Counted from the stretch's first letter, positions 17,203 through 26,213 are shown. The stretch is 64,000 nt of DNA from UBA6168 sp041752395 (GCA_041752395.1 JBGSWN010000215.1:66960-130959); one strand, 5' to 3'. The notes: generated from the sequence alone by a model not told the origin. Program-made: numbers and translations.

Positions 17203-19218
17203 TCAATACACCGTCAGCTTCTCCACCTGCCTGCCCGATTCGCCCACCGTTTCCACCAGATACAGCCCCGGCGGCCATTTGCTCACATCCACCTGAATGT
17301 TTTGGTCGCCAACTTGCACCGATTTTACGAAGTGAAACCCACCATTTATAGCATGAATTTTAAGCTGAAAAGCGCCGCTGTTTTGTGGGAATTCAATCCT
17401 CACCAAATCATCGGTGGGGTTCGGGAAAAGCCGCCATTGCGCCAGCGCAGGTTTCTTTGTTGCCGAAGGCAATACCTCACAACTCACGCCCGAAATCTGC
17501 CCATCCATCCAAGCCAAACGAGCGGCAATATTGGCCTTGCGGTCGGCCACATTGTCATCGAAATTGGCATAGCCCAGCTCCGGCCAACGCTGGAAATTTC
17601 GGGCAGCCGCATCGCCCAAGAGCAGGTGCAGCGAGTCCACCATTTGCAGGAAAGCCTCGGTCGTCCAAGTGCCCTCCCGTAGCTCTTGCCATCGGCAATA
17701 CCGCTGCTGCAAAAAGGCGGAATCGCTGTGCAAAATGCTCCACCAATCGGGGAAAGGCCAGCCGGTATGCGTTATTTCCCAGACCCAGCCTTCCACGCAG
17801 CAATGGCCACGGTCGTAGTCCCAAGCTGGGCCGATTTTGAGCTTGCCGCCGTCCGTGATTTTTTCTTTGTACATAAACGTGCTGCGGCCATAGCTGTCGT
17901 AGTTTGTGCTGAATTCATTGACGAACATGAAATCCATGAACGTGCTTTCGTCTATCCATTTGCGGTAGCCCAGTTCGGGGTCAGCAAAGTTCGGCTCATG
18001 CAGGCTTTGCTCGAAACTGTCCACGTAAGTATGGATATACTCCGCTTGAAGCGGGTGTAGCTGCCAACTGAACGGTGTCACGAACTTGAACTCCACTGGC
18101 AGGCCATGCGATGCGTAGTTGATGGGCAAATATTGCGAATTCCAAGCGCCCGGTGCACCGTTGATATTCATTTCGATGATATAGCCACCGGTCAGTTCAG
18201 CGCCTGCCGTGTCCTGGGGGTTTAGCTTCGCAATATCCACCCGGTGCTTGTCCCGTTTCACCTTTTCCGTTAGGTTAAAAACGCCTTGGTAATCATCGTC
18301 CACGAATACTTCGCAGTACATCGTGCGGGGAGCGTACCGTCCCATACGGCGGGCAAATTCGTAGGCCACCGCATTGCTCATCAGCGTTGGGTCAAGGTAT
18401 TCGGCTTTCAAAATCCAGTCGTTCTCGGCAGGTAGGCCGAGCAGCGATGCGTCTATTTCCAGCCCAGCGGAATCCAACAAATCGAAATCGTAGTTCTTTT
18501 TTGGATACCAAGGCCCGGTATAGCCTTGCAGTTCCACCGCTATTTTTCCCTCATATTCATAGACAGAATCTGTCGGTGAGTTCAGTTGGCCATTGCCCTT
18601 GTTGATGATTTGGAAGTCGGCCAATATTTTCGGCTCGCTTTCGATAACCTGTCCGCCCGTCAATATTTTCACGATAGGTAAATGGCTGCCGGGAAACACG
18701 AACGGCCCCGGCGCTCCCGCATCAAAGCTCATGCTCCAATCCTGGAGGAAGCCCGCATCGGCAAAGGCATAGGTATCGTACAGGAGAATTTGCCAAGTTC
18801 CATTGGGGTTTTGACCGTTGTTGAGGTTGCCCATATTGCCCATTGGCCGGAAGGTGCCATTGAACGGTGCCCCGAAATTGAAGATGAAATCCGATGCATC
18901 GTCACGCAGACAGCAGTTTTCCCAATTGTCATCACCACCGCCAACCCCAGCGAACAGCAGGAACGATGTGCCATCGGGCGCAATCACCCGCACGTCCATA
19001 TCGCTGTCATAAGTGTGGGTCATGTTCAGGCAGACCTGCACGAGGCCAAAGTCGGTGTTGATGGTATCGGGCAAGCCACTCACTTCCAAATTGAAAGCAA
19101 TGGGACTCCCATCATCGGGAATAGGCTGTTCAACAATGGCGCTGAAGGTCTGTGCATGGAGACAAAGCTGGCAAAGCAGGAAAAACAGGGCAAGGAGGTT
19201 TTGTCTTGTTGGATTCAT
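17203..19218 (-). CDS. CotH-kinase-fold secreted protein with P-domain and T9SS domain
   Basis: A 671-residue protein. Order of parts: signal peptide ('MNPTRQNLLALFFLLCQLCLHA', two parts), a proprotein-convertase P-domain-like beta-sandwich (about residues 25-165; 'LNMTHTYDSDMDVRVIAP', 'GTWQILLYDTYA'), a CotH kinase domain (about 185-560) and a T9SS type A domain at the end ('WRLFPNPTDDLVRIEF'). The CotH domain has the 'GPAWDYDRG' motif typical of the fold, an atypical protein kinase shown in spore coat CotH to phosphorylate proteins. Activity here is inferred by family only. It is exported to the surface. The P-domain is an N-terminal accessory often seen in Bacteroidota T9SS proteins. The start at 19218 is clear. 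Confidence 0.88.
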   Translation of the reverse strand: MNPTRQNLLALFFLLCQLCLHAQTFSAIVEQPIPDDGSPIAFNLEVSGLPDTINTDFGLVQVCLNMTHTYDSDMDVRVIAPDGTSFLLFAGVGGGDDNWENCCLRDDASDFIFNFGAPFNGTFRPMGNMGNLNNGQNPNGTWQILLYDTYAFADAGFLQDWSMSFDAGAPGPFVFPGSHLPIVKILTGGQVIESEPKILADFQIINKGNGQLNSPTDSVYEYEGKIAVELQGYTGPWYPKKNYDFDLLDSAGLEIDASLLGLPAENDWILKAEYLDPTLMSNAVAYEFARRMGRYAPRTMYCEVFVDDDYQGVFNLTEKVKRDKHRVDIAKLNPQDTAGAELTGGYIIEMNINGAPGAWNSQYLPINYASHGLPVEFKFVTPFSWQLHPLQAEYIHTYVDSFEQSLHEPNFADPELGYRKWIDESTFMDFMFVNEFSTNYDSYGRSTFMYKEKITDGGKLKIGPAWDYDRGHCCVEGWVWEITHTGWPFPDWWSILHSDSAFLQQRYCRWQELREGTWTTEAFLQMVDSLHLLLGDAAARNFQRWPELGYANFDDNVADRKANIAARLAWMDGQISGVSCEVLPSATKKPALAQWRLFPNPTDDLVRIEFPQNSGAFQLKIHAINGGFHFVKSVQVGDQNIQVDVSKWPPGLYLVETVGESGRQVEKLTVY

Positions 19219-19444
19219 TGGGCAAATCTAAGGAAAGGATAGACTTGCAATGGTCTGCTTTGTGAGATGATTCAAGTCAGAGGGCCATAGGTATCGGAAA
19301 CCCTAGCACGTACATCCAAAAAGCTTTCGATATGAACCAGCGTATCCTAGCAGCTTCAGACCTATCAAGCACAATCAACCCCGCCCATTCAATCAAATCC
19401 TGAATCCGCTCCTTATCTTGCCGCCCAAACAAACCTTGCCAACT

Positions 19445-21430
19445 ATGCGCCAACTGACAGCCATCATATTCCACTTGCTTTTACTGCCTGTTTTCCTTTT
19501 CGGAAAAACATTTGACCTCACCTCACCTAATGGCAAGGTGAAGGTCAAAATAGTCGTCGAAAACAATATCAGTTACAGCATCATGCTCGGGAACACGCAG
19601 GTATTGGCGCCCTCGCCCATTTCGTTGACGCTCGACAGCGGCCAGCTCGGCCTCGTCCCCAACGTCAAATCCACTGCTTCGAAGGAGGTCAGGGACACCA
19701 TTTTCCCTTATGTACCCATCAAGCGCAGCCGCATTCCCGACTGCTACAATGAACTTAGTATCACGTTCAAGGGTGATTATTCGCTCATTTTTCGGGCTTA
19801 TGACGACGGGGTGGCCTATCGCTGGAGCACCCATTTTCCGAAGGAAAAAATCATGGTGAAAGCGGAGCAGGCTGCCTTCGTTTTTGCTGATAACGCCACG
19901 GTTTGGCAGCCCGAAATCCAAAAACGGCAGGATGCCGACATCTTCCACACCAGTTTTGAAGAACCTTATAAAACACTGAAAATCAGTGAAATAAGCCCGT
20001 CGGCAATGGCTTATAACCCGGTGCTGGTGGAATGTGCCAATGGCGTGAAAGCCGTCCTGCTGGAATCCGACCTTGACGACTATCCCGGCATGTTCATTGC
20101 CAAGGGCGAACAGGGAAACAGCCTGAAAGGAGTCTATGCCGCCTGTCCATCGGCGACGAGCATCAGCGAGGGCATTTTTCCGCAGGAAATCGTCACGGCC
20201 CGCCACGACTATATCGCCTTGACGAAGGGCAGCCGCAGCTTCCCGTGGCGGTTCATCGCCCTCTCCGAAAAGGACGGTGACTTGCTGCTCAATGACCTAG
20301 TTTACCGCCTCGCCCCACCAGCCCGCCCCGGCGACTGGTCGTGGCTCAAGCCCGGCATCAGCACCGAAGAGTGGATTTGCAGCAGCAACTTGTACGACGT
20401 GGACTTCCGGGCGGGGCTGAACACGGCCACTTACCTTTTCTATGTGGATTTTGCTGCGCAATTCGGCTTGGACTATGTCATGCTGGACGCTGGCTGGTCA
20501 AAGGACAACAGCGACATCCTCCAAATCACCCCCGGCATGAGCGTGGACAGCATCGCCGATTACGCCCGTCAAAAAGGCGTCTCCCTCACCCTCTGGACGC
20601 TCGCACTTGCCCTCGACCGGCAGTTGGAACCGGCGCTGACCCAGTTTGAAAAATGGGGCGTCCGCTGCATCATGACCGATTTCATGGACCGCAACGACCA
20701 GCAGATGGGCAATTTTTACCACCGCATTGCGGAAGCCTGTGCCCGGCATCATATCATGGTCATGTTCCATGGGGCGTTTCCCCCTTCTGGCTTTGAGCGC
20801 ACCTGGCCCCACAACATCGCACGGGAGGGCGCCATCGGCTCTGAATACTATATTTGGAGCGAAAAAACCACGCCCGACCATGCCCTCACACTGCCGTTCA
20901 TCCGCATGGTCTCTGGCAGTATGGACTTCGAGCCAGGCTTTTTGGACAATGCCACGAAGGAGCAGTTCCGGCCCATCGGCATGAAGAGCATGTCGCAGGG
21001 CACGAGGGCGAACCAATTGGCCATGTTCGTCGCCTATGAAAGCCCCATGCAGATGTTCAGCGGCAACCCCTCGGATGGGCTGCGGGAGCCGGAATTCATG
21101 CGCTTCCTCGGCAGCATCCCCACCGTTTGGGACGAAACGCTGGTGCTGGATGCCAAGCTCGGCGATTACCTGCTACTGGCCCGGCGGCATGGCCAGGACT
21201 GGTGGGTGGTGGGCATGAACGATTGGACGCCAAAGGATTTTAGCCTTCCGCTCGACTTCCTCGGCGAGGGTAGTTTCACCGCCGAAATCTGCGCCGATGG
21301 CATCAATGCCGACCGCAATGCGAAGGATTATCAGCTGTATAAAAAAGTAGTAACAAAAGGGGAGGTTTTGAAGCTGCACCTGGCACCTGGCGGGGGGTGG
21401 GTGGCGAGGTTGGGGGTTGGGCAAAAATAA
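19445..21430 (+). CDS. Glycoside hydrolase family 97 protein
   Basis: A 661-residue protein beginning at the ATG at 19445 with a signal peptide ('MRQLTAIIFHLLLLPVFLFG'). The N-terminal beta-sandwich (about residues 25-270) starts 'FDLTSPNGKVKVKI'. The catalytic (beta/alpha)8 barrel follows with 'YVMLDAGWS', 'VRCIMTDFMDRNDQQ', 'ARHHIMVMFHGAFPP', 'EGAIGSEYYIW' and 'FIRMVSGSMDFEPG'. GH97 enzymes are periplasmic alpha-glucosidases or alpha-galactosidases in Bacteroidota. The Asp in 'MTDFMDR' occupies the site used as nucleophile by the retaining branch, so a retaining enzyme is possible, but I cannot confirm the subfamily without alignment. No SusC/SusD genes are adjacent, so it is not part of a visible polysaccharide utilisation locus. 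The divergent neighbour is the CotH-type gene. Confidence 0.9.
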   Translation: MRQLTAIIFHLLLLPVFLFGKTFDLTSPNGKVKVKIVVENNISYSIMLGNTQVLAPSPISLTLDSGQLGLVPNVKSTASKEVRDTIFPYVPIKRSRIPDCYNELSITFKGDYSLIFRAYDDGVAYRWSTHFPKEKIMVKAEQAAFVFADNATVWQPEIQKRQDADIFHTSFEEPYKTLKISEISPSAMAYNPVLVECANGVKAVLLESDLDDYPGMFIAKGEQGNSLKGVYAACPSATSISEGIFPQEIVTARHDYIALTKGSRSFPWRFIALSEKDGDLLLNDLVYRLAPPARPGDWSWLKPGISTEEWICSSNLYDVDFRAGLNTATYLFYVDFAAQFGLDYVMLDAGWSKDNSDILQITPGMSVDSIADYARQKGVSLTLWTLALALDRQLEPALTQFEKWGVRCIMTDFMDRNDQQMGNFYHRIAEACARHHIMVMFHGAFPPSGFERTWPHNIAREGAIGSEYYIWSEKTTPDHALTLPFIRMVSGSMDFEPGFLDNATKEQFRPIGMKSMSQGTRANQLAMFVAYESPMQMFSGNPSDGLREPEFMRFLGSIPTVWDETLVLDAKLGDYLLLARRHGQDWWVVGMNDWTPKDFSLPLDFLGEGSFTAEICADGINADRNAKDYQLYKKVVTKGEVLKLHLAPGGGWVARLGVGQK

Positions 21431-21479
21431 ACTGGCGGGGCAAACGATTTACGAGTCAGGCGGGAACAGAAGTTTTCGC

Positions 21480-21509
21480 TTGAATTTTTTGTTTTTTGTA
21501 ATAGCTTCG
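21480..21509 (+). promoter_or_regulatory. Predicted promoter (TTG-N19-TAGCTTCG)
   Basis: TTG at 21480-21482, a 19-bp spacer and TAGCTTCG at 21502-21509 fit the Bacteroidota housekeeping pattern TTG-N19-TAnnTTTG with a single C for T. The ATG of the small ORF at 21514 follows only 4 bp later, so the transcript would be leaderless or nearly so. Confidence 0.55.
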
Positions 21510-21513
21510 CAAC

Positions 21514-21690
21514 ATGGAACCAATAACAATCAAGCCATCTGGGGTTTTTAAGACGATTCAAGAGAACTTGGTCGCTTTGAGGGGCATTGGCTATCAGCAG
21601 CTTTCCCAAGAAGAGAAGGATGAGATGCGGAAGGAGCTGTTGGAGGTGAGGGAACTTGCTTTGAGCATCAAAATGCGAATGGATGAATGA
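21514..21690 (+). CDS. Small helical protein, 58 residues
   Basis: An ORF starting with ATG right after a good promoter match and ending 130 bp before the next gene. The protein has a short N-terminal strand ('MEPITIKPSG') and two predicted amphipathic helices rich in Glu, Lys and Leu ('KDEMRKELLEVRELALSIK'). No cysteine, no signal peptide and no recognised family; it could be a DNA-binding or antitoxin-like small protein, which is speculative. The promoter spacing supports a real gene. No toxin partner is visible next to it. Confidence 0.45.
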   Translation: MEPITIKPSGVFKTIQENLVALRGIGYQQLSQEEKDEMRKELLEVRELALSIKMRMDE

Positions 21691-21820
21691 GTGGCTTGAC
21701 CTACGCACGACGACCAAAGCCGCAACCTTAGCCCGTCAACAAGCACAGCTTGTGAGGAGCAGGGGTGAAATGGGCAATCCGAAAACTCAGTGTTAAAATC
21801 AGTAAATTAGAACTAAAAAA

Positions 21821-23494
21821 ATGAAGTACTGTCTAATCCTCCTAATAACTTTGTTGTCTTCAAAATTTCACACCGGAAATGATGAAAACAGTCTTTTTTC
21901 CAACGATACAAATCAATCACAAGTTGGGTGTCCAAAAAAAATCATAAAATGGGTTAGTCAGTTGGATTCAGAATATCCTGGTGAAAACTTAGACAAAGTT
22001 GAAGGTGAAAAGATTCAAAAAATAGTGTATAACCTTTACTCGGACAGATATTTTGCTAACATATTTGATGAGCCGTTTGATGTAATTTCTAAAAAAAAAT
22101 TAGAGATTATTGCAAAGGCTGGAACATCTGGTTTGTGCACAAGTATAATACCAGGGAATCACTTTGAACTCACAAACCCTGCTAAAGATGCAATAGGCGA
22201 AAAAATGAATAGAAGCGGTGATGCATCAATTAGCTTTAGCTATGAAAATGTCAAGTTTCAAGTAATTAGACTTAGAAAGATTCGTCAAGATGCCCAATCT
22301 TTTTTAACCGATTTAGAGAAAAACAACTCAAATATTGATTTAAAAACTGTTGATAATTGGAGACAAAAAATACAAGATGAGTTTTCACCACTAATGCCAT
22401 CCGAACTTAATTTATTTTCAAACTTAATTGATAAGCATGAACATAAAATTGTTCAACGTATTACCATTTCCGAGAAAGACAAATTAGATAAGATTGGAAA
22501 TTCCGAAAAAGATGTGTTGGAGATTAATGCTTTTTATGAAAAATTTGATAAAAAATATAGTCCTTTAAAACATTGCAATGAAATAAAGGATTTATATACT
22601 GATATTTCATCGAAAAAATCCTTAATCATCTTATCGCTGGCTAATAAAATAAACAATTTAATCAACACCTCGTCAACAAGTGCTGAATTGACTCAAATTG
22701 AAGATAAATATTTTTCATATCTGGATTTAAACGCCCCTTCTTTGTCTGACTTATATTCTAATTTTAGAAGTAAAAAGCAAATGGTTCAAAAAATAGAACA
22801 CGAGCAGGAACTTGTAAAAAAGGCAGAAGAAAGAAAAATAACCCAACAGAAAGAAAAAGAAATATTAGAAGAAAAAAAGAAATTGGCTTTAAGAAAAATG
22901 AAAGAACTTTTCAACGGCCAGGAAAATGCCTCAAACTTCACAACCGAAGATTATAAATTAATCAGCGATGAATTTATTGTTGAGAAATCTACAAATGATG
23001 ACTTGCGAAGACTTGTCGAATTATTTAAAAAGTCAAATGAAATCTATTTGGTAGATTTAGACAGGAACACAGCGCATAAATTAGATGATATAAAAATAGA
23101 TGACGAATACATTGAATTCTCAACCATATATTCTAATGGTTGCAAAATATCAATTACAAATGGAGGCGTTGAATATCTTTTTGATGCTGAAAAAGCAATC
23201 CGTGAGAAAAATTATTCAAATTATCAACGTGCTTTATCGTGTAGTAATTTTAAAGAGTATTTTAAAATACAAAAAATAAGATTTTCTATCAATGAAGTTT
23301 TGCGGCATAAAAAAGAGGACTTTATTACTGCCTGGAGAACAAGAACAGAGAATATGTACTGTTCACAAATAGGCTTAATTTATTTGAGAGATTTTTGTGA
23401 TTTAAATTGCCGCAATCAAATGAAAATTGGTGAAATGAACTTTCTTCTGATACCTTCGAAGTCTATCGCAACTTTCTTTATTAAAGATGAGTGA
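21821..23494 (+). CDS. AT-rich secreted coiled-coil protein of unknown function
   Basis: A 557-residue protein with a likely short signal peptide ('MKYCLILLITLLSSKFHT') followed by a hydrophilic, Lys/Asn/Ser/Glu-rich sequence. A strongly charged helical segment near residues 320-365 ('RKITQQKEKEILEEKKKLALRK', in two halves) is likely coiled coil. Four or five scattered cysteines and no recognised catalytic motif. Base composition is clearly more AT-rich than the GH97 gene upstream, and the next gene shares this, so the two may have arrived together. I do not recognise the family. The charged helix and signal peptide would suit an envelope structural role, which is inference. Confidence 0.7.
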   Translation: MKYCLILLITLLSSKFHTGNDENSLFSNDTNQSQVGCPKKIIKWVSQLDSEYPGENLDKVEGEKIQKIVYNLYSDRYFANIFDEPFDVISKKKLEIIAKAGTSGLCTSIIPGNHFELTNPAKDAIGEKMNRSGDASISFSYENVKFQVIRLRKIRQDAQSFLTDLEKNNSNIDLKTVDNWRQKIQDEFSPLMPSELNLFSNLIDKHEHKIVQRITISEKDKLDKIGNSEKDVLEINAFYEKFDKKYSPLKHCNEIKDLYTDISSKKSLIILSLANKINNLINTSSTSAELTQIEDKYFSYLDLNAPSLSDLYSNFRSKKQMVQKIEHEQELVKKAEERKITQQKEKEILEEKKKLALRKMKELFNGQENASNFTTEDYKLISDEFIVEKSTNDDLRRLVELFKKSNEIYLVDLDRNTAHKLDDIKIDDEYIEFSTIYSNGCKISITNGGVEYLFDAEKAIREKNYSNYQRALSCSNFKEYFKIQKIRFSINEVLRHKKEDFITAWRTRTENMYCSQIGLIYLRDFCDLNCRNQMKIGEMNFLLIPSKSIATFFIKDE

Positions 23495-23591
23495 CGTGAT
23501 TAAATTGTTATAAATTCAAGTTGCAATCATATGTTGCTGACAATAGCAGTATGGCCAATAGCAGTGACTGTTCAAAACAACAATAAATAAA

Positions 23592-25058
23592 ATGGCAAAT
23601 TACCAATGTACACATTGCGGCATGAAATACATCACCCCACCTCCGGGTGCATGCACATATTGTGAGTTATACATGAAAGTTATTTATACAGGCGAGGATG
23701 ATAAGCGGAAAAAAGAGGAACAAGATAGGGAAAGGCAACGACAACTTGATGCAGATAGGGAAAAAGAGAGACAAAAACAAATTCAGAGGCAAGAAGAAGA
23801 AAAAAGGAAAGCCAAAAATCGGAAGCAAGAACCACAAAAAAAGGAATCATCCAATTCTTGGATATATATAGTAGGTTTAATTTTTATCATTTGGGTTTTA
23901 TCAAGAGACAATAAAGAAAGCAGTGCTAATACTTATTCGAATACGACAAACAGTGGCAAGGTGGTTGATAATAATAATACAACCCAAAGTGAGTTGAACC
24001 ATAGCTCTTCTTTGATTAAATTAAGTGAAAAACAAGGCTACTATTATGAAGCTTTTCTTCATCAAGTCCTATTTAAACAAATTAATTTACAAGAAAATGA
24101 TGATGATGTAATAAAAAAGGCAAGTTTCTCCAAAGCTAACATTAGCCCGTATTTACAAGATTTTACACTTTATGGTGATGAGTGGTGGCTATGGCATTTT
24201 AGACTCAGGTTTGTTGAAATGGGTGACTTAAATGGTGATAACATAAGAGATGTCATAATTGGGACACATTCTCAAGGAGGTGGAACCGGAGGTAATGTTG
24301 CATATGATTTATATTTTATTCTGTTAGGTAACGGCGATGGCATATTTAGACAAATTGATGCTTTTAATCTTGAAACAGATTTACAACTTCCTCAAAATGT
24401 AAGTTCTTATGCAACAATAAAATCAATCTCAAGTGGATATTTGTTGGGCGAACTAAACTATACTAAACACTGGGGAAGAAGTAATGCAGAAATTCTTTGG
24501 GAATCAACCCCTGCAAAGTACGAACTGTTGAATTCTTTACGCCTAAAATTGATTGAATATGAACAGGAAGATATATCAAACTTTGAAGCTGATATCATTG
24601 ATGAAGTTTCTATCGAAGAAGATGTTCCTCAAAGTTCAAACCAAGTAAGCAACTTATCGCTATTACATGAGACCATTTGGTCAGGACTTAACGAAAAGGA
24701 TATTTCTTCAACTACTCGAATATCCTTTTTCAATGAAGGTGAAATCACATATCATTATCTCGGTCAATGTTCATTTGATTACCCACTTAAGACATTCAAT
24801 AATGAAATAATAATGTATTGGGATATTAAATCAGGTTGCGTTTATAATGTATATTCCATTTTTAGAAATAACTTCGGTTTAAGTAGAACACCTAAAGTCG
24901 GAAAGCCATTTGCCAAACTCCGAATAATTGATTCAGAACTTCTAATGATTGATTATTACTACCCAGAATGGGTAAAAAGATTTAACGAAGAGCATAAGAA
25001 GCAGGGGCTTACACAAGATGATATTTTTCCAGAAGGTTTTATCAATGGAGTTTATTGA
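23592..25058 (+). CDS. Zinc-ribbon, charged linker, single-TM protein with FG-GAP-like outer domain
   Basis: A 488-residue protein with an unusual order of parts. An N-terminal zinc ribbon has Cys at positions 6, 9, 21 and 24 ('CTHCG...CTYC'). A long, strongly charged Arg/Lys/Glu/Gln helix follows (about residues 35-85), then one membrane helix at about 89-104 ('WIYIVGLIFIIWVLS'). The exterior part contains 'EMGDLNGDNIRDVIIGTH' (about 210-225), a Ca-binding FG-GAP-like blade, and a further beta-rich C-terminal domain with a conserved-looking 'FNEGEITYHYLGQ' segment. This suggests a cytoplasmic zinc ribbon linked to a surface/periplasmic domain. No family match is recognised. AT-rich like its upstream neighbour (98-bp gap, same strand), and probably co-transferred. 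Confidence 0.75.
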   Translation: MANYQCTHCGMKYITPPPGACTYCELYMKVIYTGEDDKRKKEEQDRERQRQLDADREKERQKQIQRQEEEKRKAKNRKQEPQKKESSNSWIYIVGLIFIIWVLSRDNKESSANTYSNTTNSGKVVDNNNTTQSELNHSSSLIKLSEKQGYYYEAFLHQVLFKQINLQENDDDVIKKASFSKANISPYLQDFTLYGDEWWLWHFRLRFVEMGDLNGDNIRDVIIGTHSQGGGTGGNVAYDLYFILLGNGDGIFRQIDAFNLETDLQLPQNVSSYATIKSISSGYLLGELNYTKHWGRSNAEILWESTPAKYELLNSLRLKLIEYEQEDISNFEADIIDEVSIEEDVPQSSNQVSNLSLLHETIWSGLNEKDISSTTRISFFNEGEITYHYLGQCSFDYPLKTFNNEIIMYWDIKSGCVYNVYSIFRNNFGLSRTPKVGKPFAKLRIIDSELLMIDYYYPEWVKRFNEEHKKQGLTQDDIFPEGFINGVY

Positions 25059-25074
25059 ATAAATAAGAAAAATA

Positions 25075-25125
25075 CCCGCTGGCGCAGGGTGTTCCCCCAC
25101 GCAGAGGCTGGTTCAAGATTTTCCC
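25075..25125 (+). repeat. Dispersed repeat, copy 1
   Basis: Starts CCCGCTGGCGCAGGGTG and ends GGCTGGTTC before a variable tail. Copies 2 (26033) and 3 (27580) share the 'CCCGCTGGC', 'TTCCcCCAcaCAGa' and 'GCTGGTTC' blocks. It lies just after the stop of the zinc-ribbon gene. Confidence 0.65.
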
Positions 25126-25226
25126 AGTATGGCGCAAGCGCACCATCTACCACTTAAATTGAGAGATGGCACTTCTTGTATCGGGCTGGGTTCGTTGACG
25201 CTTTTGGGTAAGGCCAGCCAAATTCA

Positions 25227-25408
25227 TCACGCAGCCGCAACCGATTTTTTTTCAGCAGCAACCTTTGCTTTGTTCGCTTTTTTGTCGGCAGCTTTTTGCG
25301 CCAGTTCTTTTGCTGGAAATAGGCACTGCGGGCCTTTTCCTCCTCGACAGTCAGTGCGCCTTCGCCACCGATGAAGTCCACGTCAAGTTCTTCTTTTTTT
25401 TGCTTCAT
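25227..25408 (-). pseudogene. Small lysine-rich gene with an apparent frameshift
   Basis: From the ATG at 25408 the protein reads 'MKQKKEELDVDFIGGEGALT', then 'VEEEKARSAYFQQ'. At a run of four T on the plus strand (25308-25311; A-run on the coding strand) the coding-like frame shifts. In the shifted frame it continues 'KELAQKAADKKANKAKVAAE' and stops at 25227-25229, which fits a compact charged tail. The unshifted frame instead runs on into a basic, proline-bearing sequence to 25154. The simplest reading is a one-base deletion in the A-run, or a sequencing error. Programmed shifting is possible. Function unknown; it sits downstream of two other small genes on the minus strand. Confidence 0.5.
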
Positions 25409-25456
25409 GGCCTTGGTTATTGAAAGTATTTGTTGATGAGTTTAAGGGCGGCTTGG

Positions 25457-25705
25457 TTACGCCACCGCCTTCATCCTGAGCATCACTTCCAATTCCCCTA
25501 AAGTATCGAAGATGCTTTCCCGTTGAGCGTCGGTGAGCTTGTTGCCTTCCAGTTCCTTGCCAAGCGATTGCAGGGGTTCCGTCGTAAATTCGGTCAAGGC
25601 TTCTAATGGGAGAGACAGCATATAGTTTTTCAGCATGGTGAGTTGTTGGAAACGGTCGGTTTCCGCAAAGTATTTATCCAGGAATGGCTGATGGTTAGAA
25701 GTCAT
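25457..25705 (-). CDS. Small acidic helical protein, 82 residues
   Basis: Hydrophilic and largely helical with no signal peptide or cysteine. Key segments are 'FLDKYFAETDRFQQLTMLKN' and 'QRESIFDTLGELEVMLR'. It ends 21 bp before its upstream neighbour's stop, and 49 bp separate it from the frameshifted small gene downstream, so the three small genes look like one operon. No family is recognised; the length and helical pattern suit a small regulator or assembly factor. It is not a known toxin-antitoxin pair on inspection. Confidence 0.6.
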   Translation of the reverse strand: MTSNHQPFLDKYFAETDRFQQLTMLKNYMLSLPLEALTEFTTEPLQSLGKELEGNKLTDAQRESIFDTLGELEVMLRMKAVA

Positions 25706-25726
25706 GGTAGTTTTTTTAATGGTTGG

Positions 25727-25900
25727 CTAAATGTTGTCATTCTTGGAATTCAGGAAGTTGATTTCGTCCAATCGGCTGTCAATGAATGCTTGGTAGCCTT
25801 TTACGCCTAATTTTTCCTTGAACTCCTTTTCAAACAATACAGCAATAGTTAGCTGGTCTTTTAACAGTTTCTTCCGTTGTTCTCGTTGTTTGTCCGTCAT
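25727..25900 (-). CDS. Small helical protein, 57 residues
   Basis: I take the ATG at 25900 ('MTDKQREQRKKLLKDQLTIA'). An upstream TTG-type start at 25933 would add a short hydrophobic stretch that is less typical. The product is highly charged and helical, with 'LFEKEFKEKLGVKGYQAFID' near its middle. No family recognised. It is the first gene of a probable minus-strand operon of three small genes (57, 82 and a frameshifted one of about 60 residues). Its upstream 310-bp spacer contains dispersed-repeat copy 2. Confidence 0.5.
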   Translation of the reverse strand: MTDKQREQRKKLLKDQLTIAVLFEKEFKEKLGVKGYQAFIDSRLDEINFLNSKNDNI

Positions 25901-26166
25901 GTTTGGAAGTTTTCTCTTTAGCAAAGATAACAATTTTCAATTTGGAAAAAGAACGAGCTAAATATTTTCCCGCTGGCCCACCCGCTGTCCTTCTATTCAA
26001 AGAACGGCACTGATAGTTGATAGCTGTGCTCCCCCGCTGGCGCAGGATGTTCCCCCACACAGACGCTGGTTCTTCCCCATTGCTAAATGATGAACCATTA
26101 TTGACCGTTCTTTTGCAGGCTTTACCTGAAGTCCATAGGCTCCTAAACATTGCGGGAGCCATTCCA
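25901..26166. other. Spacer carrying dispersed repeat copy 2
   Basis: Divergent spacer between the small-gene operon (minus) and the lipoprotein gene at 26214. Holds repeat copy 2 (26033-26078) and a related 'CCCGCTGGCCCACCCGCTG' fragment near 25971. No gene seen. Confidence 0.6.
26033..26078 (+). repeat. Dispersed repeat, copy 2
   Basis: CCCGCTGGCGCAGGATG, then a TTCCCCCACACAGACG block, then CTGGTTC. It differs from copy 1 at a handful of bases over about 40. Confidence 0.65.
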
Positions 26167-26196
26167 TTGCAAATCCGAACCTATTTTCTACTTTCG
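26167..26196 (+). promoter_or_regulatory. Predicted promoter (TTG-N19-TACTTTCG)
   Basis: TTG at 26167-26169, exactly 19 bp, then TACTTTCG at 26189-26196; the lipoprotein ATG at 26214 follows with a leader of about 17 nt. This matches the Bacteroidota -33/-7 consensus apart from one C for T in the -7 box. Confidence 0.7.
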
Positions 26197-26213
26197 TCCC
26201 AAAACAACCAACC

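Noticed and set aside
19445..21430. Polysaccharide utilisation locus around GH97
   Set aside because: No SusC/SusD pair or hybrid regulator in the window; the only TonB receptor is 8 kb away in a FecR unit.
21821..25058. Prophage or integrated island
   Set aside because: AT-rich, but no integrase, phage structural gene or attachment site was found.
25227..25900. Toxin-antitoxin system in the small-gene trio
   Set aside because: No recognisable toxin fold or DNA-binding motif; only small charged helical proteins.
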